A stretch of DNA of 34,254 nucleotides, taken from a virus. A program made the translations under genes and the position numbers. Where the stretch lies: positions 1 through 34,254 of the IMG/VR virus record IMGVR_UViG_3300042559_000426. One strand, given 5' to 3'. The notes beneath the pieces were generated by a model. It was not told the origin of the DNA. It made no database searches and was given only the letters and a program-made list of their open reading frames with translations. Below, piece after piece: positions 25,937 through 34,254 of the stretch. How positions within the stretch are numbered: the stretch's first letter is position 1; each line of letters starts with the position of its first letter.

Positions 25937-27712
25937 ATGAAGAATCACGGAGAACAGTTTGGGTGGGTCCTAGGTGTGGACCTGCCCGAATGGGGTAACA
26001 CAGAGGTGTATGTTAAGACGATATCCAAGGGGTATCTTATTGGGAATGAGACACCTAGAGATGCTTATATGCGAGTAGCTACAGCAGCGTCAAACAGACT
26101 AAAGGCTCCAAACCTGAAGGCTAAGTTCTTTGAGCTGATGTGGGACAACTGGCTCGGACTTGCCACACCTGTACTTGCCAATATGGGTACAGACCGTGGG
26201 CTTCCTATCTCTTGCTTCGGTATCGATGTAGGTGACAGCATTCAGGAGATTGGTACCAAGAACCTTGAGATGATGCTGTTGGCAAAGCACGGGGGAGGAG
26301 TAGGCGTGGGTATGAATATGATCCGCCCTGCAGGTTCGTCAATCGCAAACGGAGAAGGGACTACAGACGGAGTAGTTCCATTCTGTAAGATATACGACAG
26401 CTCTATCCTAGCCACATCGCAGGGCAACGTGCGTAGAGGTGCGGCATCTGTAAACCTGAACATTGAACACCAAGACTTCTATGACTTCTTGGAGATCAGA
26501 GAGCCAAAGGGAGATGTAAACCGTCAGTCTCTAAACCTGCACCAGTGCGTTGTAGTTGGAGACAAGTTTATGCGGAAGCTGGAAGAGGGAGACGCAGAGG
26601 CACGTAAGCGTTGGTCCAAGGTTCTGCAAAAGCGTAAGGCAACAGGAGAGCCGTACATTATGTACAAGGGCAACGTAAACAAGAACAACCCTGAGATGTA
26701 CAAGCACAACGGCCTGAAGGTCTTTATGACAAACATCTGCTCCGAGATCGCTCTGCACACAGACGAATCGCACAGCTTTGTATGCTGCCTGTCTTCTATG
26801 AACCTAGCCAAGTATGACGAGTGGTGCAACACAGACGCTGTATACTACTCTACAATGTTCTTGGACGGAGTTATGGAGGAGTTCATTCAGAAGGCTAAGA
26901 CGATGCGTGGATTTGAGAATGCTGTCCGGTCTGCTGAGAAGGGACGTGCTCTTGGTCTTGGTGTACTTGGGTGGCATACCTACTTGCAGCAGCGTGGCCT
27001 GCCGTTCGAGGGTCTTGCCGCACAACTTGAGACAAGACGTGTATTCTCGCACATCAAGATGGAAGCAGAACGTGCTAGCCGTGATATGGCCCGCACCTAT
27101 GGAGAGCCATTGTGGTGCCGAGGTTTCGGTATGCGTAACACGCACCTGATTGCCATCGCACCTACCGTATCTAACTCTAAGCTGTCAGGTAATGTGTCCG
27201 CAGGCATTGAACCTTGGGCAGCAAACGTGTTCACTGAGCAGTCTGCTAAGGGTACGTTTATCCGAAAGAACCCAGAGTTGGAGCGTGTGTTAAGTAAGAT
27301 TGGCAAGAACACCAGAGAGGTATGGGAACAGATTCTAGTGGACGGTGGTTCCGTACAGAACCTAGACTTCCTGGATGAGTGGGTCTATGTTAACGGAAAG
27401 ATGAAGGAGGTTAGTAAAGTCAACGTGTTTGAGACTGTTGACAAGTTGAAAGACATCTTTAAGACGTTCAAAGAAATCAATCAGCTTGAATTGGTACGCC
27501 AGGCCGCTCTGCGCCAGAGCTATATCGATCAATCACAATCACTTAACCTTGCCTTCCCATCCGAGGCCACGCCAAAATGGATTAACCAAGTCCATATGGA
27601 AGCTTGGAAGTTAGGCGTGAAGACGCTGTACTATATGCGTACAGAATCTGTCCTTCGTGGCGACATAGCCACGAGAGCAATGGACCCAGACTGCGTAAGC
27701 TGTGACGGGTAG
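25937..27712 (+). CDS. nrdA: Ribonucleotide reductase class I large subunit, lacking ATP-cone
   Basis: 591 aa. Reduces ribonucleoside diphosphates to the deoxy forms. Active-site Cys93 (PISCFG), the Asn266-Ile-Cys268-Ser-Glu270 radical site, Cys283/284 (VCCLSSMNL), radical-transfer tyrosines (TLYYMRTES) and the C-terminal redox pair Cys586/Cys589 are all present. The protein starts straight at the catalytic core (GYLIGNETPRDAYMRVA), so the N-terminal ATP-cone (overall activity site) of ~100 residues is missing. The enzyme probably escapes dATP shut-off. Ends a few bases before a strong terminator. Confidence 0.95.
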   Translation: MKNHGEQFGWVLGVDLPEWGNTEVYVKTISKGYLIGNETPRDAYMRVATAASNRLKAPNLKAKFFELMWDNWLGLATPVLANMGTDRGLPISCFGIDVGDSIQEIGTKNLEMMLLAKHGGGVGVGMNMIRPAGSSIANGEGTTDGVVPFCKIYDSSILATSQGNVRRGAASVNLNIEHQDFYDFLEIREPKGDVNRQSLNLHQCVVVGDKFMRKLEEGDAEARKRWSKVLQKRKATGEPYIMYKGNVNKNNPEMYKHNGLKVFMTNICSEIALHTDESHSFVCCLSSMNLAKYDEWCNTDAVYYSTMFLDGVMEEFIQKAKTMRGFENAVRSAEKGRALGLGVLGWHTYLQQRGLPFEGLAAQLETRRVFSHIKMEAERASRDMARTYGEPLWCRGFGMRNTHLIAIAPTVSNSKLSGNVSAGIEPWAANVFTEQSAKGTFIRKNPELERVLSKIGKNTREVWEQILVDGGSVQNLDFLDEWVYVNGKMKEVSKVNVFETVDKLKDIFKTFKEINQLELVRQAALRQSYIDQSQSLNLAFPSEATPKWINQVHMEAWKLGVKTLYYMRTESVLRGDIATRAMDPDCVSCDG

Positions 27713-27717
27713 AAAGA

Positions 27718-27738
27718 GGGGCCTACGGGCCCCTTTTT
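27718..27738. terminator. Intrinsic terminator after nrdA
   Basis: GGGGCC (27718-27723), UACG tetraloop, GGCCCC (27728-27733), then TTTTT (27734-27738). Six G-C pairs closed by a C(UACG)G loop are very stable. A-rich sequence on the left (AAAGA) makes it partly usable from the other side, which suits its place between converging blocks. Confidence 0.85.
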
Positions 27739-27741
27739 CAT

Positions 27742-27876
27742 TTACCCCTGTCCTACATACGCCTTCTTGTAGTTGGTGGCGTTCTTGCTCTTGGAGTGCT
27801 TAGTCTTAGCGTGTACTCCCTTGCGCTTCTTCTTTGGTTTTGGAACAAAGGCTGTTCCTTCTTTAGCTTTAGCCAT
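27742..27876 (-). CDS. 44-aa basic protein (RKGVHAKTKHSKSK type)
   Basis: ATG 27876-27874, TAA 27744-27742. It starts MAKAKEGTAFVPKPKKKRK, continues GVHAKTKHSKSKNATNYKKA and ends YVGQG. KGVHAKTKxSKxKxSxNYKK is a signature I know from tiny late proteins of many Bacteroidota phages. Net charge is very high, so it probably binds DNA or RNA; a packaged protein is likely. Its start overlaps the region just after the giant gene's stop. Confidence 0.7.
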   Translation of the reverse strand: MAKAKEGTAFVPKPKKKRKGVHAKTKHSKSKNATNYKKAYVGQG

Positions 27877-27877
27877 C

Positions 27878-30800
27878 TTATTTCATTTTACCTCTTAATA
27901 CATAAGCTTCCTCATCCTTGTTAAGATATCGCTTTACTGCGCTCTTAGCATTACTCTTAAGATCTTTATTTCCGTAGTACTGAGAAATCTTCGTTAGCGC
28001 CAAGTATTCTTCTCTCATATCGCTCAGTGCCTCGAATCTGTTCTCTCTAGCGTCTCCCTTAAGCTTAGTATACTGCTCGTCTTTAGTAATACCATTACTA
28101 GACTCTTTCACAATATAGTAGAACTGCTTACCAGCGTTAGACTCGTAGTCCCTAACTGCAATCCGCTTAACAAAACGGGTAAGGAACTCCTGAGTCCAAT
28201 TAAGTTCTGGGTTATCTTCAACAGCCTTAGATGCGTCCCTTCCTGAAGAGTATGCAGATGGAGGAGCTATAGTGCTCTTTATACTGTGCCCAGCCAGCTT
28301 TAGTGCCTTTGTATACAATGGATCGTAACTCTCGTACAAATCTCCAGCATATTCATTCTTTCCAGTGAAGATCGATACAAGTAATTCAACAGCCATATTA
28401 GGCTGGACATCAGCAGCCAGTGATTTAATAGCGCCCTCTAACTCGCCATTAGATAGTTGAAATATAGTGTTAGTGATGTCTCCATACGTATCCTCCATAG
28501 ACAAATCGTAGTAAGCGATTCTACCGTCAGGATATACTTTCTTCACTACAAGGTTGTGACCGTCCATCCAGTTGGCTCTTAGTTTAAGGGCATCTTCATA
28601 CAGTTCTTCATCATCGCCTAGGAACATAGATGACAGCATAGCAGGAACTACGTATGCCATAGATAATGCAGTCGAAGCCCCCATCAATTTAGATACACCA
28701 CTGATTGCATACGCTTTTCTCTGTACGCTAGACAGCTTAGGATCAGTGCTCTTCTTAATGTCTTCTACAGCTGTAATGAACACGTTAGATATAGATCTAG
28801 CGGCCTCAAGTTTAAATGACAAGAAGTCACCAACAGGGAACTTTGCAATTTTCTTGTATAACGGCGGGAGTCTTGAGAACGTAGGAGTAGTGCTCTTAAT
28901 CTCCTCTGCTAACGCAGCATCAGATTTATACTGTTCAGCTTCAGTTAATTCGCTAAACGGCTTACCGAACATCTTATTAGCAGCGTTGTCACGTTTGTTT
29001 CTGAAAATGACCATCTTGGTGTAGTCGTCAATTGCAGAGTACTTCTCTCCTAGCTTAGCGTCAGCAGATTTAATGTAACTAGAAGCCTTTTCAAGTAGTT
29101 TTGTATCCCCAGTAAGTGAAGATACATATATGGAGTTTAGGTTTCCTACAATATCCGCATTAACGTCAGTTCCGACAAGTCCAAACTCAGCCATACGGTC
29201 AAGCAGTGCTGTAACTTCAGGATCTTCTTTCCCAGCCAAAAACTTAGCCCTGTTTATTAAATCTGTTATAGTTGAAGTATTGATTACACCATTGGCTAGC
29301 ATAATTTGCCATCCACCAGTAATGTTCTTTCTCCAGGTTGGTGAGTTGTATATAACCTTACTTTTTCTGGAAAGCTTTAGGATGTTGAAATATCCCTGTA
29401 TCCAAGCTATATCAGATGAGTATATGTCCTCGTTATTGATTACATCGAATACGTCCTTATGTACGTACATATCATTTAACGGAGAGAACTTATCATTCAC
29501 CTTGATGAACTCTCTAGACTTAATCTGTCCATCTGTAACCTGATCAGCAGTCTTGATTGAATCAGCGCCAAGTGAGGTGACAATCTTGTATACCATCTCT
29601 CCCTTATACTTGATATTGGCAAGAGCTACAGCAGTGTCTACAAATCTAACTACAGGATCCTTCTCAACTCCAAGCAGCTGCTGGATGTATTCAGGAACAG
29701 TTTTCTTTCCAGACAACTGATCGGAAGGAATCTTAATCTGTCCAGAAGTTACCACCCCAGAAGCCTTGAACTCTGGCGTATTTCTAATCCTCTCAATTTC
29801 AGCAATATATTCGTCAATCTGCTTTTCTGCCTTGCGGAGGATTTTGTCTCGGCTTGAGTTGATCTTTACCTCAGCATCATCTGGTGACATTCCCTCCTTC
29901 AACAGCTTATCAAGTTCATATGCAATGTTGCTATCAAACTGGTGAGCAATAGCCTCCCTACGCATAGCCTTGTCTATCGTATAGTTCTTGTCCTTCCAGA
30001 ATCTGTACGAAGTTCTAAGATATGTACCGATATTGGTCTGGATTGTAGCCTTCAAGGCATCTGGAAGAGCCATAAATGAAGGGCTGGTAGTCAAGTCGCT
30101 AGACATAGAGTCAACGAAAGCCCGCATATCAGTAAGCAAATCGAAAATCTGTTCTCCCTTTGGACTCTTGTCGATAATATCGTATGAGTTAGCAAGGTCT
30201 CCTGATAGATACGCAGTTACTGCCAATCTCAGTTCATCATTCTTTCCAAGCAACTTATTAAGAGCCTCTGCCTGTACACGAATCTTCTTACCAGCTCTAC
30301 CTACCATAGATTGTTGTGTCTCTTTGTATGAGCGTACAAGCTGCTGCTCTGGAGTCAGGACAAATGCACGGAGCGCATTGTCTTTAACCTTCTGCATAGC
30401 AGTAGGCTTAACCGCTCCTTCTGTGGCTAGTTCATCAACAATAATCATCGCATCTACTGACGGTCTTGATTTTTTGTTTGACTTAGCTATAGCTTTATCC
30501 AGATCTTCTTTAGTGCCCCACTTATAGGAAGTCCTAAAAGAAATTGCATTTCCTTCAGAGTCTTTTATTATGGAATAGTTATCATTTTTAGGATCGGTAT
30601 AGTCTATTCCAAACTCATTAGCTTTTTCGTCTCTTGGATCTACGCCTCCTTCATACATATACCCATCAGAGTGAGCAACAGACACTTGATCAAACTCTTT
30701 CCTGAAAGCTTCAGCATCTTCCATAGTCATATCTGGCACAAGGAAGCTATTCTCCTTATTTTCAAATACGCCATAGATTTTTGTGTAGTTTCCATACCCT

Positions 30801-33800
30801 CTTTCAGTAAGCCACTCCTCAGCTCTAGCAGTTCTAGCATCGTTGTCTTCTACGGTGTTAGCTGCTTGTGGGTTTTCTGCAGACATAAGTGCATATTTGC
30901 CCTTGTTGATTATTGCTTCAATCTGGGATTTAGTATATGGACTATTGTCAAGTTCGTCTAGTTCTGACTTGCTAAAACTTTTTTTACCTCCATCAAACTT
31001 AGAGCTTCTAGCCTCAAAGCCATCAATCTGAGAGAACTCTTCTGGGAGCAGACCAATCTTCTGATCAGCGAATGAAGTGATTTCGTAGATCTCCTCAGCA
31101 ACTTTAATAGCCTCTTCAATCTTTCCCTCATCACGTAACTTCCTAGCCTTCTCTCTGAGCTTGTCTGCCTTTTCGTTAACACCAGAGAAGTTTACGTATG
31201 AGTTCTGTCCACGAGTCTCCGAAGTCATAGCACGTCTGGCCAACGGGGAGAACATACGAGCGTGTACGTTCCAAGCGTTTTCCTCACCTAACGGGCCGAA
31301 AGAGTTGCCAAGCTCAGCGTGTCCGTAGAAGTCGTGAACAGCTCTAAACAAGTCATTGATAAGCATAGGCTCACCGTTGACATCCTTGAACTTAGTAGTA
31401 TCCAGTAATGGGTTCTCCTTTCTTTGCTTAGCAGTAATTGGAGTATCTCCGAATCCAGACTCGGTAGAGAAAATCTTGATGCGCTTGTTTTTCCTCAAGT
31501 CATCAATCATCTCCTGAGAGTTAGCATATGGCTCCTCGTTATTAATCTCAACGGTGTACCCAGCGTCCAGGAAGGCGTTGTACTGGTCAACAGTCTCCTT
31601 AGATAGTGCTTCATATGCAGCAGCAACTTCTGGATCGTTTGGCGAATGTTTCATCGCATCAAACGCATCACTGATACGCTTTGCTCTGGCTTTGTCTAGC
31701 GTCCTCGTCCCTTCAAACGTAGGTCTTTCAGTTCCGAAAGCTCCTTTGAAATACTTGTCCGCAATGCTCTTAACTGCCTTGAGTGGCTCATTGAAGAGTC
31801 TGTTGCCTGCTGCAGGTCGTTTTGTTTCTTTTCCATCTTGTTGTGTTTTATTTACAGTAGGTTCCGATACACGAAGTGTGCCTCTTGAAACTCCGGGCAT
31901 ATTGCTAAGGCCAAGATCCGTGGCATACTTGTTCTTATCTCCCTCTCTCGCTGCAAGTGATACGATTTTTCCGTTTGTGGTTTCCGCTACTGGAATTGCT
32001 TCCATTGCTAGTTGAGCGTCATCGATGAGAATCATTTCAATACCACCTTCCTCTGACTCAATAACAGCTGGATACGATTCGTGAAATAGAAACCCGTCCT
32101 TTTCAATAGATGTCTTTCTAGCTACTACTGGCTTAGTTACTTTGATTAAGGAAACAATTGAACCTCTAGGCATACCATCTAAGATCGGATCAGCCAACAT
32201 AGCAGCCAATTGGTCAGAAGTCACAACGCCATTAAGCTTGGCATTGTTTTTACCTCCAGGTGTGGTATTCCCAAGAAGCTCGGTAATAAAAGCTTTTCTA
32301 CTCTCAAAGGCCCCACTTTCTACAGAGAACTTGTCCAACAGAATGTCGGTATTCTCCTTTACAGTCTGTGCGTTTACATCTGACAAATCAACGCCAGCTT
32401 TCTTTCCAGCATTTTTTACTTGATCCAAGAAAGCCTTGTTGCTAAGCTTCTTCTTGTCGGCAGCTTGGTTGATCAACTTCATCGCAACACTAAAGTATGT
32501 ATAGTTACTTTTGTGCGAAACTTCAGACATAATAACAGGAGCAACAAGTGCATAACCACGCTCTTTAATCTGTCTGTTTATCTGGCCAACCAGAGGGGCT
32601 GCTTTTGATAGTTTAGATGCCGCCCAAACTTTTTTAGTCTGTGCGGGATATCCAAATCCTCCTTTCAGTTCTACTTTCTCGCCAGAAGGAAGGGTGTACG
32701 ATCCAGCCGCTAGCCTGTCGGACTGAGTAGTGAGAACAGTCTCACCATCGTAATCCATAGAGGATACAGTCTGAGTCGGGAAGTTCTTAGATCGCTCCAG
32801 ATTCTCTCTCTTGGCCTTGGGATCAACATTGCCTACAGATTTGCTACTAGATGGTCTAAATGTTCCAGTTAGAACCTCATTGAATACAGGATTGAAAGAA
32901 GATCCAGTGCTAGCTGCTTTTGCAAACGAGTTCATAAAGTCTACCACTTCCTTGGTAGTAGCTGCTTCCTTAAACACGGGGTCCATACCCATAGCCTTGG
33001 CAATCTTGTTGAAGAAATTTGCCAGCTTAGATGCCATACCTTGCGTGATAGACTTGGCATCAGAAGTCATAATGCCAGCGAGTTCAGCTAGGAACTCTTC
33101 ACTGACAACAGCATCAGCATCTCCTTCATACTTAGATACGTGATCCTTTACACGCTTGGCAATAGCCTTTTCAGAAGCCGTGCCTGACTCAAGTACTTTA
33201 GCTAGTCTGTTAGAGAAGTCGATAGCAGTCTTTGCATCTTGAGCGTAAACTCTAAAGAAAGCAGCGTGGAACAGCTCGTGATAAGCTGTAACAGCATCTG
33301 CCTTACTGGTATTGATTACAATTTCAACTTTACCTGTATTCTTGTTCTGGAAGATTCTCCCCTTGTCAGAGCCATTTTCTTTTGCATCTACGTCAGCCAT
33401 ATTAGCCTTGTAGTAATCAGCGGCTTCTGCGTCAGAGTCTACGAATACATACGTGGCATCAGGAATAATACTAGAGAGAGTCTTAGAGGCTCTACGTACA
33501 GCATTGTATAGACTTCCCTTCTGGGGATCTGAAGCTGTTCTTGCTTTGATCTCCTGGGTAGTGGCTTGTTTACCTACTACTCCTCCGACTCTAGGTCCAT
33601 CTCCTCCGACAGTATCATCGACAGTATCTCCAACTGCTTCTTCTGTGGTAGTTTCTGGAGTTTGCTCAAGAGCGACTCTTGCTGATTCGATTTCTCTTCT
33701 TGCTTTTTCATTTTGTTGTAGCATTTGCTCAACTCTTGCAGACTGTTCTGGTGAGGTTGAGAAGTTTAACATTATTTGGTATGCAGCATCTACTGCATCT

Positions 33801-34254
33801 TGACCCTTTAGATTGTATGTCTCGGTTCCGTCTGGACTAGTAAGTGAGACATTTTTAATAGAGCCATCCTTACCTCTCTTGATTGACTTCAGGCCAGTCT
33901 GTCTGTTAATCATAACAGTACCACCCTGGATCTTCTGATTGTCTCCACCATTGTAGGTGAATGAACCATCTTCATTTACAGAGATTCTACCCTTGGCCTC
34001 ACTCAATCCGAGTTCCGATGTAGGTCTATCCTGAATCTCATCGATGTTTCCGATGTCGAAGATCTTGCCCTCTTCAGTCTCAATGACTACACGCTGACCG
34101 TCTTGGTATACGTCACCTTCTACGATAGTTTCAGAAACTGGGTCTGAGAATGTTGCACGTCTGTTTAACAGTCCACGTACTGTGCCTACTGTTTTTTCAG
34201 GTGCTTGAAGAACTCTACCTGCCGGAGTCTCTTTTTTGCCTGCTCCTTCGACAG
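27878..34254 (-). CDS. Giant polyvalent/virion protein with zincin metallopeptidase motif (N-terminus beyond window)
   Basis: The frame is open to the right edge, so the start is not in the window; 2,124 residues are visible. A TTG at 34006 is inside the frame (82 more codons precede it) and is not the true start. Main parts, by window position: a zincin motif AYHELFHAAFF (codons near 33280) with EEFLAELAG downstream as the likely third ligand; HDFYGHAELGN, ENAWNVHARMFSPLARRA and ETRGQNSYVNFS (about 31160-31350), a block found in large phage proteins; long helical stretches; a hydrophobic segment STALSMAYVVPAMLSSMF (about 28620-28680). Such multi-domain 'polyvalent' proteins are thought to enter the host with the DNA and act early. 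The peptidase could trim itself or attack host proteins. Confidence 0.7.
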   Translation of the reverse strand, partial: VEGAGKKETPAGRVLQAPEKTVGTVRGLLNRRATFSDPVSETIVEGDVYQDGQRVVIETEEGKIFDIGNIDEIQDRPTSELGLSEAKGRISVNEDGSFTYNGGDNQKIQGGTVMINRQTGLKSIKRGKDGSIKNVSLTSPDGTETYNLKGQDAVDAAYQIMLNFSTSPEQSARVEQMLQQNEKARREIESARVALEQTPETTTEEAVGDTVDDTVGGDGPRVGGVVGKQATTQEIKARTASDPQKGSLYNAVRRASKTLSSIIPDATYVFVDSDAEAADYYKANMADVDAKENGSDKGRIFQNKNTGKVEIVINTSKADAVTAYHELFHAAFFRVYAQDAKTAIDFSNRLAKVLESGTASEKAIAKRVKDHVSKYEGDADAVVSEEFLAELAGIMTSDAKSITQGMASKLANFFNKIAKAMGMDPVFKEAATTKEVVDFMNSFAKAASTGSSFNPVFNEVLTGTFRPSSSKSVGNVDPKAKRENLERSKNFPTQTVSSMDYDGETVLTTQSDRLAAGSYTLPSGEKVELKGGFGYPAQTKKVWAASKLSKAAPLVGQINRQIKERGYALVAPVIMSEVSHKSNYTYFSVAMKLINQAADKKKLSNKAFLDQVKNAGKKAGVDLSDVNAQTVKENTDILLDKFSVESGAFESRKAFITELLGNTTPGGKNNAKLNGVVTSDQLAAMLADPILDGMPRGSIVSLIKVTKPVVARKTSIEKDGFLFHESYPAVIESEEGGIEMILIDDAQLAMEAIPVAETTNGKIVSLAAREGDKNKYATDLGLSNMPGVSRGTLRVSEPTVNKTQQDGKETKRPAAGNRLFNEPLKAVKSIADKYFKGAFGTERPTFEGTRTLDKARAKRISDAFDAMKHSPNDPEVAAAYEALSKETVDQYNAFLDAGYTVEINNEEPYANSQEMIDDLRKNKRIKIFSTESGFGDTPITAKQRKENPLLDTTKFKDVNGEPMLINDLFRAVHDFYGHAELGNSFGPLGEENAWNVHARMFSPLARRAMTSETRGQNSYVNFSGVNEKADKLREKARKLRDEGKIEEAIKVAEEIYEITSFADQKIGLLPEEFSQIDGFEARSSKFDGGKKSFSKSELDELDNSPYTKSQIEAIINKGKYALMSAENPQAANTVEDNDARTARAEEWLTERGYGNYTKIYGVFENKENSFLVPDMTMEDAEAFRKEFDQVSVAHSDGYMYEGGVDPRDEKANEFGIDYTDPKNDNYSIIKDSEGNAISFRTSYKWGTKEDLDKAIAKSNKKSRPSVDAMIIVDELATEGAVKPTAMQKVKDNALRAFVLTPEQQLVRSYKETQQSMVGRAGKKIRVQAEALNKLLGKNDELRLAVTAYLSGDLANSYDIIDKSPKGEQIFDLLTDMRAFVDSMSSDLTTSPSFMALPDALKATIQTNIGTYLRTSYRFWKDKNYTIDKAMRREAIAHQFDSNIAYELDKLLKEGMSPDDAEVKINSSRDKILRKAEKQIDEYIAEIERIRNTPEFKASGVVTSGQIKIPSDQLSGKKTVPEYIQQLLGVEKDPVVRFVDTAVALANIKYKGEMVYKIVTSLGADSIKTADQVTDGQIKSREFIKVNDKFSPLNDMYVHKDVFDVINNEDIYSSDIAWIQGYFNILKLSRKSKVIYNSPTWRKNITGGWQIMLANGVINTSTITDLINRAKFLAGKEDPEVTALLDRMAEFGLVGTDVNADIVGNLNSIYVSSLTGDTKLLEKASSYIKSADAKLGEKYSAIDDYTKMVIFRNKRDNAANKMFGKPFSELTEAEQYKSDAALAEEIKSTTPTFSRLPPLYKKIAKFPVGDFLSFKLEAARSISNVFITAVEDIKKSTDPKLSSVQRKAYAISGVSKLMGASTALSMAYVVPAMLSSMFLGDDEELYEDALKLRANWMDGHNLVVKKVYPDGRIAYYDLSMEDTYGDITNTIFQLSNGELEGAIKSLAADVQPNMAVELLVSIFTGKNEYAGDLYESYDPLYTKALKLAGHSIKSTIAPPSAYSSGRDASKAVEDNPELNWTQEFLTRFVKRIAVRDYESNAGKQFYYIVKESSNGITKDEQYTKLKGDARENRFEALSDMREEYLALTKISQYYGNKDLKSNAKSAVKRYLNKDEEAYVLRGKMK

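Noticed and set aside
34004-34006. TTG as start of the giant protein
   Set aside because: The frame continues open for 82 more codons to the window edge with similar composition, so the real start is outside.
27878-34254. Giant protein as a crAss-type virion RNA polymerase
   Set aside because: No DxDxD/DFDGD catalytic motif was found; the recognisable parts are a zincin motif and the HDFYGH block.

Overview
The window looks like part of a lytic tailed-phage (Caudoviricetes) genome from a Bacteroidota host. Three things point to this host. Several starts are preceded by the Bacteroidota-type promoter TTG-N19/20-TAnnTTTG. Genes are led by A-rich sequence ending in AAACAAAATG or CACGTTATG rather than by Shine-Dalgarno sites. 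Many of the small proteins are of types common in phages of that phylum. No integrase or lysogeny module is visible. The window is cut out of a larger genome: the terminase gene runs off the left edge and a giant gene runs off the right edge.

Layout. (1) 1-6742, leftward: morphogenesis block with the large terminase, a GroES-like co-chaperonin, a fibre-like protein and two runs of small, mostly basic proteins. One rightward winged-helix gene (3923-4420) interrupts it and faces a palindromic divergent promoter. (2) 6743-7704: a 962-bp non-coding control region with divergent promoters, a candidate structured RNA, a G9 run and a purine/pyrimidine tract. (3) 7705-13657, rightward: about 20 small acidic proteins of unknown function, typical of early host-takeover genes. 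(4) 13641-27712, rightward: lysis and DNA metabolism genes. These are a membrane-anchored glucosaminidase, DEDDh exonuclease, ERF annealing protein, RecE-like PD-(D/E)XK nuclease, SSB-like protein, ThyX, an Nmad1-like protein, primase-helicase, resolvase-like nuclease, two glycosyltransferases, and class I ribonucleotide reductase NrdB/NrdA. tRNA-Arg(UCU) and an odd tRNA-like RNA lie among them. A UACG-loop terminator closes this block. (5) 27742-34254, leftward: a 44-aa basic protein and a giant (over 2,124 aa) polyvalent-type protein with a zincin motif.

The standout discovery is four complete type I hammerhead ribozymes placed in tandem between the first early genes (7963-8014, 8340-8391, 8608-8657, 9044-9095). 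All have the CUGANGA and GAAA cores and an identical GGUUAA/UUAACC stem I, while stems II and III change with compensating bases. In three of them the stop codon of the upstream gene lies inside the ribozyme. This suggests a polycistronic early mRNA that cuts itself into near-single-gene units, with cutting controlled by ribosomes finishing each gene. Secondary points of interest are a GC-rich hairpin element present twice, the expanded tRNA-like RNA, and 23-bp repeats upstream of thyX.
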